Assembly (NCBI RefSeq): GCF_001436505.1
Contig: NZ_AYYI01000087.1
Location: forward strand, 56,083-120,082
Direction of reading: 5' to 3'
Length of the DNA stretch: 64,000 nucleotides
Source: Loigolactobacillus rennini DSM 20253
Lineage (GTDB): Bacteria > Bacillota > Bacilli > Lactobacillales > Lactobacillaceae
A program made the translations under genes and the position numbers. The notes beneath the pieces were generated by a model that did not search any database, was not told the DNA's origin, and was given only the letters and a program-made list of their open reading frames with translations. Below, piece by piece: positions 11,672-21,611 of this stretch (within the stretch, counting starts at the first letter, position 1; every line of letters starts with the position of its first letter).

Positions 11672-14224
11672 ATGGCAGATGAACCACAAAATCAGCGGAT
11701 CCAAGACGTCAACTTGGCCAAAACCATGCGCACCTCATTTCTTGACTATGCGATGAGTGTGATTGTGTCCCGGGCGTTGCCGGATGTCCGCGATGGGTTA
11801 AAGCCAGTGCACCGGCGGATTCTCTACGGCATGAGCGAATTAGGGGTTACGCCGGATAAACCATATAAAAAATCCGCCCGGATCGTCGGCGATGTAATGG
11901 GGAAATTTCATCCTCACGGTGACTCGGCGATTTATGAAGCTATGGTGCGGATGGCACAAGATTTTAGTTATCGCTACATGCTAGTGGATGGCCACGGTAA
12001 CTTTGGTTCTGTAGACGGTGACAGTGCCGCAGCGATGCGGTATACCGAAGCGCGGATGAGCAAAATTGCGCTGGAAATGTTGCGGGATATCAATAAAGAC
12101 ACCATCGATTACCAAGATAATTACGATGGGACTGAAAAAGAGCCTGAAGTCTTGCCAGCGCGTTTCCCTAACTTGTTAGTCAATGGTGCAACTGGGATTG
12201 CAGTGGGGATGGCCACTAACATTCCGCCCCACAATTTAGCGGAAGTGATCCGTGGCTTGCACATGCTGATGGATAATCCAGATGTCACGACAGCAGAATT
12301 GATGGAAGCTATTCCAGGTCCTGATTTTCCTACTGGTGGCTTAGTGATGGGCAAATCCGGGATTCGTAAAGCTTACGAGACTGGGAAAGGCACCATCATT
12401 TTACGGGCTAAAACAGAAATTCAGGAAGAAAAAAATGGTAAGCAGCGGATTATCGTTTCCGAAATTCCTTACATGGTTAACAAAGCGAAATTAGTTGAAC
12501 GGATTGCGGAACTGGTTCGGGATAAACGCCTAGAAGGCATCACGGATTTAAACGATGAATCTGACCGCGAAGGCATGCGGATTGTGATCGACGTGCGCCG
12601 GGATATGTCGGCGTCAGTTGTTTTGAACAATTTGTATAAATTGACTTCAATGCAGACGTCTTTTGGCTTTAACATGCTGGCAATTGTGGACCACACGCCA
12701 CGCCTGTTGTCGTTAAAAGAAATTTTGCAATATTACTTGAAGCACCAAGAAGAAGTGATTCGGCGGCGGACGGCTTTTGAACTACGGAAAGCCCAAGCCC
12801 GGGCTCACATTTTAGCTGGGTTGCGGACAGCTTTGGACCACATTGATGCAATTATTCAAATTATCCGCGGGTCAAAGACTGGTGAAGTAGCAAAATCACT
12901 TTTAATGGATCGCTACGAGTTAGACAGCAAACAAGCGCAGGCAATTTTGGACATGCGGTTAGTGCGGTTGACTGGTTTAGAGCGAGATAAAGTGGAATCT
13001 GAATACAGTGATTTAATGCATAAAATTGCGGATTACCAAGACATTTTGGCGAAACCAAAACGGATTAACGCGATTATTTATCAAGAATTGCTGGAAATTC
13101 AGAAGAAATTTGGCGACAAACGGCGGACCGAATTGCTAGTTGGTGAAGTCCTGAGTTTAGAAGACGAAGACTTAATCGAAGAAGAAGATGTGGTGATTAC
13201 GCTGACGCATAATGGCTACATCAAACGCTTGCCGGCTAGTGAATTCAAGACGCAAAACCGTGGTGGTCGTGGGATTCAAGGCATGGGTGTGCACGATGAT
13301 GACTTTATCGAACACCTGGTCTTCACCTCCACCCATGACATGCTGCTATTCTTCACTAACACCGGAAAAGTTTACCGTGCTAAAGGGTACGAGATTCCAG
13401 AATACGGCCGGACAGCTAAAGGAATTCCAGTGATCAATTTGCTGGAAATCAAAGCTGGCGAACGGATTCAAACTGTGATTAACGTAGCTGAAGATAGCGC
13501 TGAGCATTATTTGATGTTCACTACCCGTAAAGGGGTCACTAAACGGACAGCCGTAGCGGAATTCCGCAATATTCGCAGTAACGGCCTGAAAGCCATCACC
13601 TTAAAAGACGGCGATGAACTGATGAATGTTTGCCAAACCGACGGCAAGCAAAACATCATTATCGGTACTCATTTAGGTTACGCGGTCAGCTTTGCGGAAA
13701 CCGCCGTTCGAGCGATGGGCCGTGCCGCAACTGGTGTCCGCGGGATTCGCCTGCGGGAACACGATTACGTAGTCGGGGCTGCAATTTTGGCACCAGATAG
13801 CAATGTCTTAGTGATTTCTGAAAATGGCTACGGCAAACAAACGCCAGCCACTGAGTACCCAATCAAAGGCCGAGGCGGCAAAGGGATTAAAACCGTCAAC
13901 GTCACCGCTAAAAACGGCCCGTTGGCAGGCTTAACCACCGTTGCTGGCGATGAAGATTTAATGTTGATCACCAATACCGGCATTGTCATTCGTTTCCACG
14001 TCAAAGACGTCTCCCAAACCGGCCGGGCAACCTTAGGGGTGCGCTTAATCCGAGTCGATGATGACGCTAAAGTGGCTACCATGACCAAAGTGGCAGCCGA
14101 AGACGACGAAACTGACGAAGCCGAAATAGAAACTACAACGCCAAAAGAACCCACAACAGACGAAACAAAACGAAACGCGCAAGTAGACGAACTAGTCCAC
14201 AGAGCAGAAGAAGATAAAGACTAA
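11672..14224 (+). CDS. gyrA: DNA gyrase subunit A
   Basis: 850 residues from ATG 11672 ([20 protein letters not shown]). The breakage-reunion domain contains the QRDR segment [20 protein letters not shown], with Ser-type and Glu residues unchanged at the usual quinolone positions as far as visible, and the catalytic Tyr in [10 protein letters not shown]. The C-terminal beta-pinwheel has the GyrA box [11 protein letters not shown], and the acidic tail is usual. ATG 11663 is an alternative, but AGGGAG is only three bases before it. A small hairpin (GTTTAGC/GCTAAAC) lies in the gyrB-gyrA gap. Confidence 0.96.
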   Translation: MADEPQNQRIQDVNLAKTMRTSFLDYAMSVIVSRALPDVRDGLKPVHRRILYGMSELGVTPDKPYKKSARIVGDVMGKFHPHGDSAIYEAMVRMAQDFSYRYMLVDGHGNFGSVDGDSAAAMRYTEARMSKIALEMLRDINKDTIDYQDNYDGTEKEPEVLPARFPNLLVNGATGIAVGMATNIPPHNLAEVIRGLHMLMDNPDVTTAELMEAIPGPDFPTGGLVMGKSGIRKAYETGKGTIILRAKTEIQEEKNGKQRIIVSEIPYMVNKAKLVERIAELVRDKRLEGITDLNDESDREGMRIVIDVRRDMSASVVLNNLYKLTSMQTSFGFNMLAIVDHTPRLLSLKEILQYYLKHQEEVIRRRTAFELRKAQARAHILAGLRTALDHIDAIIQIIRGSKTGEVAKSLLMDRYELDSKQAQAILDMRLVRLTGLERDKVESEYSDLMHKIADYQDILAKPKRINAIIYQELLEIQKKFGDKRRTELLVGEVLSLEDEDLIEEEDVVITLTHNGYIKRLPASEFKTQNRGGRGIQGMGVHDDDFIEHLVFTSTHDMLLFFTNTGKVYRAKGYEIPEYGRTAKGIPVINLLEIKAGERIQTVINVAEDSAEHYLMFTTRKGVTKRTAVAEFRNIRSNGLKAITLKDGDELMNVCQTDGKQNIIIGTHLGYAVSFAETAVRAMGRAATGVRGIRLREHDYVVGAAILAPDSNVLVISENGYGKQTPATEYPIKGRGGKGIKTVNVTAKNGPLAGLTTVAGDEDLMLITNTGIVIRFHVKDVSQTGRATLGVRLIRVDDDAKVATMTKVAAEDDETDEAEIETTTPKEPTTDETKRNAQVDELVHRAEEDKD

Positions 14225-14227
14225 AGA

Positions 14228-14336
14228 GTGGTTGAACAAGCGGTTAGCTTCTGAGGATTAGCCTAAGAAAGACATGATTTGCGGAGCAAATTGTGTCTTT
14301 TTGTAGCTAAACGCAAGAAGCTGCTTGTTCAACCAC
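14228..14336. repeat. Long hairpin repeat, copy C
   Basis: Outer arms GTGGTTGAACAAGC (14228-14241) and GCTTGTTCAACCAC (14323-14336) pair perfectly. Inner AGCTTCT/AGAAGCT, AAGACA/TGTCTT and the loop ATTTGCGGAGCAAATT follow. It starts four bases after the gyrA stop, exactly as copy A starts after dnaN, so it probably also serves as a 3' end. Confidence 0.8.
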
Positions 14337-14349
14337 GTTTAAGTGGAGA

Positions 14350-14460
14350 GTGGTGGCGCAAGCGGGTAATTGTTGAGGATTAGCGCAGACTAGCAGGAAA
14401 TTTGCGCAGCAAATTGATTGCTAGGCGTGGCTAAACGCAAACAATTGCTTGCGTTACCAC
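14350..14460. repeat. Long hairpin repeat, copy D
   Basis: Outer arms GTGGTGGCGCAAGC and GCTTGCGTTACCAC pair with two G-T wobbles. Inner AATTGTT/AACAATT, CTAGCA/TGCTAG and loop ATTTGCGCAGCAAATT follow. The outer arm sequence differs from copies A and C, but complementarity is kept. Confidence 0.8.
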
Positions 14461-14472
14461 GTTTACGATAGA

Positions 14473-14583
14473 GTGATTAAAAAGGCGCTTAGCTTCTGAG
14501 TCTTAGTCTAGGCAGACAAGTTATTTGCGCAGCAAATGTTTTGGCTGTCGTAGCTAAACGCAAGAAGCTGCTTGTTCAACCAC
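14473..14583. repeat. Hairpin repeat, copy E, with mismatched outer arms
   Basis: The core TTAGCTTCTGAG...ATTTGCGCAGCAAAT...GTAGCTAAACGCAAGAAGCT is intact. The left outer arm (GTGATTAAAAAGGC) does not match the right arm GCTTGTTCAACCAC, which is identical to that of copy C. This suggests recombination between copies. The sequence 14584-14862 is AT-rich with no gene visible. Confidence 0.7.
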
Positions 14584-14862
14584 GTTTAAATGGGCGGTGG
14601 CAGAAAACTGCCAAGCAACCAATTAACTTTTTAGGCAGTGGGCGATAGCTAAATCTTTTTCGCTTAAAAAAATAAATTGGTTAAATCCCAGCATTTAAAA
14701 AATTATTTTGTGATTATTTGTTTGAAAAAAAGCCGCAGTATAATAAAAAAATTTAAAAATAAAAAAATGGGCTGGTACTTTTGCGTAAGTTAGTTATAGG
14801 GTGTTAAAAAAGGCCTTTTAAACCTGTTGTTGATTGTGGAGCTGCGGATACCGAAAATTAAG

Positions 14863-14891
14863 TTGAAAGTTCAGGCGGCGCATGCTATAAT
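14863..14891 (+). promoter_or_regulatory. Promoter of rpsF-ssb-rpsR
   Basis: TTGAAA (14863-14868), a 17-base spacer and TATAAT (14886-14891) form a strong sigma-A promoter. Confidence 0.85.
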
Positions 14892-14899
14892 TCATCTTT

Positions 14900-14952
14900 G
14901 TGAGTATCTAAGTTTTTAGATTCTCCTTGTTCTTACATACAGTAAGAACCTT
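14900..14952 (+). promoter_or_regulatory. Structured rpsF leader, candidate S6:S18 control element
   Basis: Two adjacent hairpins, TCTAA/TTAGA (14907-14920) and GTTCTTAC/GTAAGAAC (14929-14949), lie between the promoter and the rpsF RBS. Many bacteria control this operon by an S6:S18-binding leader that mimics the 16S site. The position fits, but I could not confirm the conserved binding nucleotides. Confidence 0.4.
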
Positions 14953-14977
14953 AAAGTCCATAAGGAGGTGAACAGTC

Positions 14978-15277
14978 ATGGCTCAATCAAAAAAATATGA
15001 AATTCTTTACATCGTGCGTCCTGATTTGGATGAAGCAAGCAAAGATGCTTTGATCAAACGGTTTGACGCTATCTTAAGTGATAACGGTGCAGAAGTGGTT
15101 GAATCAAAGGACTGGTCGAAACGGCGCTTAGCGTATGAAATCAAGAAGTATCGCGAAGGTTTATATCATTTGATCAAAGTAAACACCGATAACGATGCCC
15201 CACTAAACGAATTTGACCGGTTAGCAAAATACAGTGACGATATTTTACGTTACATGATTACCCGCGAAGATGACTAA
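14978..15277 (+). CDS. rpsF: 30S ribosomal protein S6
   Basis: 99 residues, [19 protein letters not shown] to the C-terminal [13 protein letters not shown], which matches S6 throughout. It binds S18 on the 30S platform. TAAGGAGGTG gives a strong RBS. It is first in the rpsF-ssb-rpsR operon. Confidence 0.97.
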   Translation: MAQSKKYEILYIVRPDLDEASKDALIKRFDAILSDNGAEVVESKDWSKRRLAYEIKKYREGLYHLIKVNTDNDAPLNEFDRLAKYSDDILRYMITREDD

Positions 15278-15356
15278 TTAGCAACGGCCATTTTAGTAAT
15301 GGCTGATTGAATGAATCTGTAGACAATAAAAATTTTGAGAGGAGGAGCGCTTAGGG

Positions 15357-15902
15357 ATGATTAATCGAGTCGTTTTAACTGGCCGGCTGACCCGGGATGC
15401 AGAATTGCGCTACACTAGTGGTGGCGCCGCAGTGGCATCCTTTACCTTAGCTGTTAACCGGCAGTTTACAAACCGTAATGGTGAACGGGAAGCTGATTTT
15501 ATCAACTGCGTTATGTGGCGTAAAGCAGCCGAAAACTTCACCAATTTCACCCACAAAGGCTCATTAGTTGGTTTAGATGGCCGAGTTCAGACGCGTAACT
15601 ATGAAAACGCTGAGGGCCGGCGGGTCTATGTCACTGAAGTTGTGGTTGAAAACTTTTCCTTGTTAGAACCGCGTTCAGCTGATGAACGGCGGCAAAATAA
15701 CAACCAAAATGCTGGTGGTAGCTACCAGAACAATAATTCTGGTAACTTTGCGAATAATAAACCCTTTAGCCAAGCTCCTCAATCAACAACAAATTCGGCT
15801 TCTAGCAATGGACCAGCAAGCAGCGCAAATAACAATCCTAATGATCCCTTTGCCAACAACGGGGAATCGATTGATATTTCCGATGATGACCTGCCATTCT
15901 AG
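15357..15902 (+). CDS. ssb: Single-stranded DNA-binding protein
   Basis: 181 residues. The OB fold covers about residues 1-110 ([37 protein letters not shown]). A long Asn/Ser/Gln-rich low-complexity linker (about 115-170) and the acidic tip DISDDDLPF follow; the tip is the docking site for replication and repair partners. Located between rpsF and rpsR with GAGGAG upstream, it is the essential housekeeping SSB. Confidence 0.97.
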   Translation: MINRVVLTGRLTRDAELRYTSGGAAVASFTLAVNRQFTNRNGEREADFINCVMWRKAAENFTNFTHKGSLVGLDGRVQTRNYENAEGRRVYVTEVVVENFSLLEPRSADERRQNNNQNAGGSYQNNNSGNFANNKPFSQAPQSTTNSASSNGPASSANNNPNDPFANNGESIDISDDDLPF

Positions 15903-15932
15903 CACACTGAAAATTTGAGGGAGGAATAAGCT

Positions 15933-16175
15933 ATGGCTCAACAACGTAGAGGTGGACGGCGCCGGCGTAAAGTTGATTTTATTGCGGCCAATCATATTGA
16001 ACACATTGATTATAAAGATACTGATTTATTACGCCGCTTTATTTCAGAACGTGGCAAAATCTTACCACGCCGAGTAACTGGCACAAGTGCTAAGAACCAA
16101 CGGCGTGTAACTATCGCAATCAAACGGGCACGCATCATGGCATTATTGCCATTTGTTTCCGAAGATACGATGTAA
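15933..16175 (+). CDS. rpsR: 30S ribosomal protein S18
   Basis: 80 residues. The basic N-terminus [16 protein letters not shown] and core [26 protein letters not shown] are diagnostic. It partners S6 on the ribosome. It is the last gene of its operon, with GGGAGG upstream and a terminator 12 bases downstream. No CXXC zinc motif is present, so this is the zinc-free form. Confidence 0.97.
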   Translation: MAQQRRGGRRRRKVDFIAANHIEHIDYKDTDLLRRFISERGKILPRRVTGTSAKNQRRVTIAIKRARIMALLPFVSEDTM

Positions 16176-16186
16176 TTTGTGATTAA

Positions 16187-16216
16187 AAATCCGGGGTGTA
16201 TCCTCGGATTTTTTTA
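16187..16216 (+). terminator. Terminator of rpsF-ssb-rpsR
   Basis: AATCCGGGG pairs with the TCCTCGGATT arm, followed by seven T, directly after rpsR. Confidence 0.8.
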
Positions 16217-16291
16217 TTTACAGTGAAAAGTCCGCGGCGTGCAGAATTTTTCATTCATAATAGACCAATTCATCTTTTGCTAAAACCAAAA

Positions 16292-16307
16292 TGTTCCATA
16301 TGAAACA
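16292..16307. other. parS-like imperfect 16-bp palindrome
   Basis: TGTTCCATATGAAACA differs from the common parS consensus TGTTTCACGTGAAACA at three positions and has one mismatched pair. It lies in a gene-free gap near oriC, where ParB sites cluster, but the altered CACGTG centre makes the call weak. Confidence 0.25.
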
Positions 16308-16387
16308 TGCCAGGGAATCAGCTGTATCCAGAAATCAAGTGTGCTAAAATAGGAGTATCGCTTTAGGATTTGGTCAAAGGAGTTATT

Positions 16388-18409
16388 ATGAAAAAAAAGT
16401 TTTCAAAAGACCAACTGCCGGTGTTTCTGCAAAATGGCCGGCTGCGGTTGACAGCACTAGGGCTCATCGTTTTCGCAGCAATTGGGATTATCCTAGCTTT
16501 TTTCATTAATTTTATTTTGGGCATTTTCCTGCTAATCTTGTTCGTCGCGTTGGTGGGGACTGTTTTTTACGCCTTAGAAAAGGTGACTAAAGACACTAAC
16601 GCTTACATTGCGGATTTATCTTACCGGATTAACCGGGGTGAACAAGAAGCGCTGATTAAAATGCCGATTGGGATTTTGCTATTTAGCGAAGATAATGAAA
16701 TTGAGTGGACCAATCCCTATTTACAAGAATATTTGGGTAAAAAAGAAATTTTAGGTGAATCGATTGAAGCAGTGGATCCACAACTGGCGAAATTGATTTC
16801 AGAAAATAAATCGACCAGTGAACCCAAAATTGTTCGCTGGGGGGCCAACCAGTTTGAAATTATCATTCAATCTAGCATTCGGGTAGTTTATTTATTGGAC
16901 ATTACCCGCTATGCTAAAATTGAACAACGTTATAAGGACCAGCAACTTGCCATTGGGCAGATTTTCTTGGATAATTATGATGAAATCACCCAAACTATGA
17001 CGGATAAAAGCATTTCTAATCTAAGCAATTACGTCACCAATGAGCTGAGTAATTGGGCCCGGCATTACGGGATGTTTTTAAAACGGGTTGACGATGATCA
17101 TTTCTTTGTTTTAATCTATGCCAAGGCGTTGCGACAAATTGAAGCAGATAAGTTTAAAATTTTGGATCGGATTCGGGAACGAACGTCCAAACAAAATTAC
17201 CCGTTGACCTTATCGGTTGGAATTGCGTACGGCAACACTGATTTAGCTAAGTTAAGTACGTTATCTCAAAGCAACCTCGATTTAGCATTGGGCCGTGGTG
17301 GTGACCAAGTTGTGGTCAAAGCAGAAAATGAACAGGCCCGCTTTTACGGAGGTAAGACCAACCCGATGGAAAAACGGACTCGGGTACGGGCTCGGATGAT
17401 TAGCCAAGCATTGCAAGAAGTGATGCACCAAGTGGATCAAGTCTTCGTGATGGGGCACGCGCAGCCTGATATGGATTCTGTTGGCGCTTGTTTAGGGATT
17501 CGCCGGATTGCAGCAATGAACGGTAAAAAATGTTCGCTAGTGATTAATCAAGAACATTTGCACACAGATATTCAGCGCTTAATTAAAGAAATTAACGCGG
17601 ATCCCAAGGCTAAGCCAGACGTTATCACGCCTGATCAAGCACTGGAAAAAGCCACCGGTCATAGTTTGCTGGTGATGGTGGATCATTCGAAACCATCGAT
17701 TTCAACTAGCGCAGCACTTTACCAACGACTGGCTAACCGAACCATTATCATCGATCATCACCGTCGGGGTGAAGAATTTCCTGAAAATCCAATGTTAGTT
17801 TACATTGAACCCTACGCCTCTTCCACTTGTGAGTTGATTACTGAAATGCTGGAGTACCAGCCTAAAGAAACAGAAGCAATCAACAAGTTGGAAGCAACGG
17901 CGATGCTGGCTGGTATTACCGTGGATACCAAGTCCTTTTCTTTGCGGACGGGTACGCGGACCTTTGATGCGGCTAGTTATTTACGTTCAGTTGGTGCCGA
18001 TGCGGTCATGGTGCAACGATTATTGAAAGAAAATGTGGACAACTACATTCAAAAGAATCATTTAATTGAAAGCATTGAATTCATTCAATCAAACATGGCA
18101 CTATGTGCTGGTGAAGAAGACAAAACGTATGATCCAGTGATTGCTGCGCAGGCAGCAGATACGTTGTTATCACTGTCTGGCATTGACGCGTCATTTGTTA
18201 TCATTCGGCGGCCTAGCGGAGAAATTGGCATTTCCGCCCGTAGTTTGGGCGAGGTCAACGTTCAGGTGATTATGGAACAATTAGGCGGCGGCGGCCATTT
18301 ATCCAACGCGGCGACGCAGTTAAAGGACGTTTCAGTAGCGGAAGCTAAGGAACAGTTAACACAAGTCCTCACCAAGAAGGACAAACAGGAAGCAAGCGCA
18401 GATGAGTAA
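16388..18409 (+). CDS. gdpP: Cyclic-di-AMP phosphodiesterase GdpP
   Basis: 673 residues. Two N-terminal membrane helices (about 20-65) are followed by a PAS-like domain, then a degenerate GGDEF domain lacking the GGDEF signature. The DHH domain has GHAQPDMDSVGA and DHHRRGEEF, and the DHHA1 domain has GGGGHLSNAATQ. It hydrolyses c-di-AMP and thereby affects potassium and osmotic balance and wall stress. ATG 16388 is chosen with AAAGGAG seven bases upstream. rplI follows in the same transcription unit. Confidence 0.96.
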   Translation: MKKKFSKDQLPVFLQNGRLRLTALGLIVFAAIGIILAFFINFILGIFLLILFVALVGTVFYALEKVTKDTNAYIADLSYRINRGEQEALIKMPIGILLFSEDNEIEWTNPYLQEYLGKKEILGESIEAVDPQLAKLISENKSTSEPKIVRWGANQFEIIIQSSIRVVYLLDITRYAKIEQRYKDQQLAIGQIFLDNYDEITQTMTDKSISNLSNYVTNELSNWARHYGMFLKRVDDDHFFVLIYAKALRQIEADKFKILDRIRERTSKQNYPLTLSVGIAYGNTDLAKLSTLSQSNLDLALGRGGDQVVVKAENEQARFYGGKTNPMEKRTRVRARMISQALQEVMHQVDQVFVMGHAQPDMDSVGACLGIRRIAAMNGKKCSLVINQEHLHTDIQRLIKEINADPKAKPDVITPDQALEKATGHSLLVMVDHSKPSISTSAALYQRLANRTIIIDHHRRGEEFPENPMLVYIEPYASSTCELITEMLEYQPKETEAINKLEATAMLAGITVDTKSFSLRTGTRTFDAASYLRSVGADAVMVQRLLKENVDNYIQKNHLIESIEFIQSNMALCAGEEDKTYDPVIAAQAADTLLSLSGIDASFVIIRRPSGEIGISARSLGEVNVQVIMEQLGGGGHLSNAATQLKDVSVAEAKEQLTQVLTKKDKQEASADE

Positions 18410-18433
18410 GCGCAACGCGAGGAGGAAATAAAC

Positions 18434-18886
18434 ATGAAAGTAATTTTCTTAGAAGATGTACGTGGTAAAGGTAAACGTGGCGAAATTAAAAATGTACCCG
18501 CAGGTTATGCGCAAAATTTTTTAATTAAGCGGGGCAAAGCAAAAGCAGCGACAAAACAAGCCATTAGCCAGTTAAAGGGTCAACAACGAGCTGAAGCCAA
18601 GCGGGCAGAAGAAGAATTAGCCGAAGCTAAGCAAGTTAAAAAGCAAATTGAAGCTGATGATACGGTAGTGACGATCAAATCAAAAGCAGGAACGGATGGC
18701 CGTTTATTCGGATCTGTTCCTAGCAAGCAAATTGCACAAGCTTTAGAGAAGCAGTACCAAATTACCGTTGACAAGCGCAAAATTGAATTGCCAGAACCTA
18801 TCCGGGCGTTAGGTTACCGGAATGTGCCGGTTAAGCTGTACGGTGATGTTGCAGCTAAAATCCGGGTACACATTACCGCACAATAA
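18434..18886 (+). CDS. rplI: 50S ribosomal protein L9
   Basis: 150 residues. [20 protein letters not shown] is the conserved N-domain, followed by a long connecting helix rich in Ala/Glu/Lys and a C-terminal rRNA-binding domain. It is cotranscribed after gdpP (GAGGAGG RBS) and precedes dnaB, the usual order in Firmicutes. Confidence 0.97.
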   Translation: MKVIFLEDVRGKGKRGEIKNVPAGYAQNFLIKRGKAKAATKQAISQLKGQQRAEAKRAEEELAEAKQVKKQIEADDTVVTIKSKAGTDGRLFGSVPSKQIAQALEKQYQITVDKRKIELPEPIRALGYRNVPVKLYGDVAAKIRVHITAQ

Positions 18887-18904
18887 GCGTGATTTTAATG
18901 GCAA

Positions 18905-18967
18905 GAACAGGGCAACCTTGGCTGACTGGCAGCAAAAGCGTGCAGTCAGTAGCGGCTGTCCTGTTTT
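18905..18967 (+). terminator. Terminator after rplI
   Basis: AACAGG pairs with CCTGTT, with an inner GACTG/CAGTC stem, then TTTTTCATTTT. Confidence 0.7.
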
Positions 18968-18987
18968 TCATTTTCACGGCGGTATAA

Positions 18988-19016
18988 TTGCAGATTAGCA
19001 GGCAACACCGTATAAT
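18988..19016 (+). promoter_or_regulatory. dnaB promoter
   Basis: TTGCAG (18988-18993), a 17-base spacer and TATAAT (19011-19016) lie 45 bases before dnaB. Confidence 0.75.
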
Positions 19017-19060
19017 AATGGCAGTAAATGAGGTAGTCGTTTTTAGGGAGGATTTTGGGC

Positions 19061-20479
19061 GTGAATGAGTTTGATCAAACCCCACCGCAAAATATTGAAG
19101 CGGAACAAGCTGTTTTAGGCGCCGTTTTCCTGAATCCAGAAGCGGTGGTTGAAGCCAGGGAATTCGTCGCCCCGGCAGATTTTTACCGGCGGGCGCACCA
19201 GCTGATTTTTCAAGCGATGGTGGATTTAAATGATGCTTCAGAAGCAATTGATGTGGTCACGTTAAAGGATCGCTTAGCTAGTCAAAATCAGCTAGAGGAC
19301 ATCGGTGGTTTAGCGTATTTAGGTGAATTAGCAGTGGCGGTACCCACTGCTGCGAACGTGGTGCACTACGCTAAAATTGTTCAAGAAAAGGCAATTTTAC
19401 GCCGTTTAATTAAAACAGCCACCAAGATCGTCACTCAAAGTTATACGCAAAGCGAAGACGTAACAGCGATTTTAGATGACGCTGAACAGGCGATTATGAA
19501 TGTTTCTGAACAGCGCAGCACCACTGGATTCAAATCGATTTCTGATGTCCTAACCAGTACGATCGAGCAAATCGACCAGTTGTACCAAAACAATGACGAT
19601 ATCACCGGTTTACCCACCGGATACCGCGATTTAGATAAAATGACTGCTGGGTTGCAAGATGACGAACTCGTGATTATCGCCGCTCGGCCTGCAGTTGGTA
19701 AAACGGCCTTTGCGTTAAATATTGCCCAAAATGTGGGTACCAAAACGGATAAAACTGTGGCGATTTTTAGTTTGGAAATGGGTGCAGAATCTTTGGTTAA
19801 CCGAATGTTGTGTGCAGAAGGCAGCATTGACGCAGGGCATTTGCGAACGGGCCAACTTTCTGAAGAAGAATGGAACAATTTAATCGTGGCGATGGGTAGT
19901 TTAGCCAAAGCGTCGATTTACATTGATGATACGCCAGGCAATAAAATGGCGGAAATCCGGGCAAAATGCCGGCGTCTTGCCAAAGAAAAAGGCAACCTTG
20001 GCCTCATCGTGGTGGACTACCTCCAGTTAATCGAAGGCAGCAATAAAGAAAGCCGACAGCAGGAAGTTTCTGGGATTTCCCGCCAACTAAAAAAATTAGC
20101 TAAAGAGTTACATGTGCCGGTAATTGCCTTGTCACAGCTGTCCCGGAGTGTTGAACAGCGACAGGATAAGCGGCCAGTTTTGTCGGATATTCGTGAATCA
20201 GGTTCTATTGAACAGGATGCGGATATCGTAGCATTTTTGTACCGGGATGATTATTACCGGGACGAAGAAGGCGACGATGACGATGATGGCGGCGACTTTA
20301 ACCAAGGTGGTGGCGGCGGTGAACGCGGCGCCGATCCTGAAGTGGGTGAAGTCGAGGTCATCATTGAAAAAAACCGGAGTGGTGCTCGTGGCACGGTGAA
20401 ACTCTTATTTGTTAAACAATACAATAAATTTTCTTCAATTGCGTACATGCCTGATGGCGGTGCGCCTAACGGAGGCTAA
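19061..20479 (+). CDS. dnaB: Replicative DNA helicase DnaB (DnaC of Bacillus)
   Basis: 472 residues from GTG 19061 with GGAGG nine bases upstream. The N-terminal domain begins TPPQNIEAEQAVLGAVFLNP. The RecA-like ATPase has Walker A ARPAVGKTAFALN, and LIVVDYLQLIEG and IRESGSIEQDADIV later. An acidic and glycine-rich insertion, EEGDDDDDGGDFNQGGGGGE, lies near residue 405 before the conserved VEVIIEKNRSGARGTV strand; acidic inserts here are common, but this Gly run is long. It unwinds DNA ahead of the fork. Confidence 0.96.
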   Translation: MNEFDQTPPQNIEAEQAVLGAVFLNPEAVVEAREFVAPADFYRRAHQLIFQAMVDLNDASEAIDVVTLKDRLASQNQLEDIGGLAYLGELAVAVPTAANVVHYAKIVQEKAILRRLIKTATKIVTQSYTQSEDVTAILDDAEQAIMNVSEQRSTTGFKSISDVLTSTIEQIDQLYQNNDDITGLPTGYRDLDKMTAGLQDDELVIIAARPAVGKTAFALNIAQNVGTKTDKTVAIFSLEMGAESLVNRMLCAEGSIDAGHLRTGQLSEEEWNNLIVAMGSLAKASIYIDDTPGNKMAEIRAKCRRLAKEKGNLGLIVVDYLQLIEGSNKESRQQEVSGISRQLKKLAKELHVPVIALSQLSRSVEQRQDKRPVLSDIRESGSIEQDADIVAFLYRDDYYRDEEGDDDDDGGDFNQGGGGGERGADPEVGEVEVIIEKNRSGARGTVKLLFVKQYNKFSSIAYMPDGGAPNGG

Positions 20480-20480
20480 C

Positions 20481-20526
20481 AAAAACCCAGACAAACTCAT
20501 TTTCGTGAGCTTGTCTGGGTTTTTTG
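20481..20526 (+). terminator. Strong terminator after dnaB
   Basis: AACCCAGACAA and TTGTCTGGGTT form the stem with inner CTCA/TGAG pairing, followed by T6. Confidence 0.9.
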
Positions 20527-20549
20527 ATGCTTGGTTTAGTGGCGGAAAC

Positions 20550-20660
20550 GTGCCCCTTCCGGCAGCTTCTTCCGTCTAGCTAGACAAGGCAAACCATTCA
20601 CTGCGTGAATCATTCACCTTGTTACGCTAGTACTCAGAAGCTAAGCGCCGGAAGGGGCAC
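20550..20660. repeat. Long hairpin repeat, copy F (inverted orientation)
   Basis: Outer arms GTGCCCCTTCCGGC (20550-20563) and GCCGGAAGGGGCAC (20647-20660) pair perfectly. Read on the minus strand the core is GCTTAGCTTCTGAGTACTAG...ATTCACGCAGTGAAT...CTAGCTAGACGGAAGAAGCT, matching copies A and E. It lies just three bases after the minus-strand gene stop at 20664, again at a 3' end. Confidence 0.8.
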
Positions 20661-20663
20661 TCT

Positions 20664-21611
20664 TTATTTCATTCCTCCGTATATTTTTTCAAAATTCCAG
20701 CGCATCATGTCGATGTAGGTGTCGCCGGTTTTGCCTTTTTGGGCGAGGGAGTCGGTGAAAATGGTGGCGTAAATACTTAAATCAGTTTCTTTGGCTACTT
20801 GCTGCATCGATTTTGGTGAGACTGAAGTTTCTACAAATAAATGTCGTACGTTGGCCTGGCGAATTTTTTTAAGTACGCGCTGCATTTGTTCCGGTGTTCC
20901 TTGGGCTTCTGTGTTCACTTCCCAAATGTAGGTGGGCGTGACTTGGTAAGCCTGGGCAAAGTATTTAAAGGCACCTTCTGAAGTCACTAATAAGCGGTTT
21001 TCCCGTGGGAGTTGGCTGAATTTAGTTTGAGCACGTTGGTGTAGCTGCCTTAATTTAGCCGTGTAAGCAGCGCTGTTTTTGCGGTAATAATTAGCGTTTG
21101 CCGGATCCTTTTTAATTAAAGCCGCCGTCATGGTTTCCACGTACTTAATGCCGTTATTTAAATCTAACCAAGCGTGGGGGTCCGGCTCGTTTTTGTTAGT
21201 GGTTAAATGCATGGGTGTGACCCCTTTACTGGCAGCAAACACGTCTTCTTGCGGATCTTTATGCGTGGTTTGCAACAGCTTTTTGAACCAGCCGTTGCCG
21301 CCGGTTTCTAAATTTAACCCGTTATGAAAAACCAGATCGGATTCAGCGGTTTTACGAATGTCTTGAGGTTGCGGGTCGTATTCATGGGGGTCCACGCCGC
21401 GGTTAACAATACTGTACACTTGCACTTTATTTCCGCCGACGTTGGCCACCATATCCGCTAAGATCGAGTTGGTAGTGACCACCTGCAATTTTTGTTGGTG
21501 CGTTCGCGTTGGTGCAGACGGCTGCCGGTGATCCCGCTGGTACATGAAGCCAGCAAGGCCGCCGCCGATGAGCAGTAAACTGGCTAAGGCACCGAATAAC
21601 TTTTTAAGCAT
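20664..21611 (-). CDS. Metal-binding protein of a Mn/Zn-type ABC importer (cluster A-I)
   Basis: 315 residues. Likely metal ligands by family comparison are His in VDPHEYDPQ, His in DPHAWLDL, Glu in VTSEGAFKYF and Asp in TIFTDSLAQ. This is the PsaA/MntC pattern, and the His-rich loop usual in zinc binders is absent, so manganese is favoured by inference. The N-terminus (LKKLFGALASLLLIGGGLAG) has no lipobox Cys, so the protein may be held by an uncleaved helix. ATG 21611 overlaps the permease stop by eight bases. A longer upstream frame runs through the permease gene and is rejected. Confidence 0.88.
   Translation of the reverse strand: MLKKLFGALASLLLIGGGLAGFMYQRDHRQPSAPTRTHQQKLQVVTTNSILADMVANVGGNKVQVYSIVNRGVDPHEYDPQPQDIRKTAESDLVFHNGLNLETGGNGWFKKLLQTTHKDPQEDVFAASKGVTPMHLTTNKNEPDPHAWLDLNNGIKYVETMTAALIKKDPANANYYRKNSAAYTAKLRQLHQRAQTKFSQLPRENRLLVTSEGAFKYFAQAYQVTPTYIWEVNTEAQGTPEQMQRVLKKIRQANVRHLFVETSVSPKSMQQVAKETDLSIYATIFTDSLAQKGKTGDTYIDMMRWNFEKIYGGMK

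Noticed and set aside
14228..14583. CRISPR array from three successive repeats of ~110 bases
   Set aside because: Units are long self-complementary hairpins without short direct repeats or unique spacers, and no cas genes are present.
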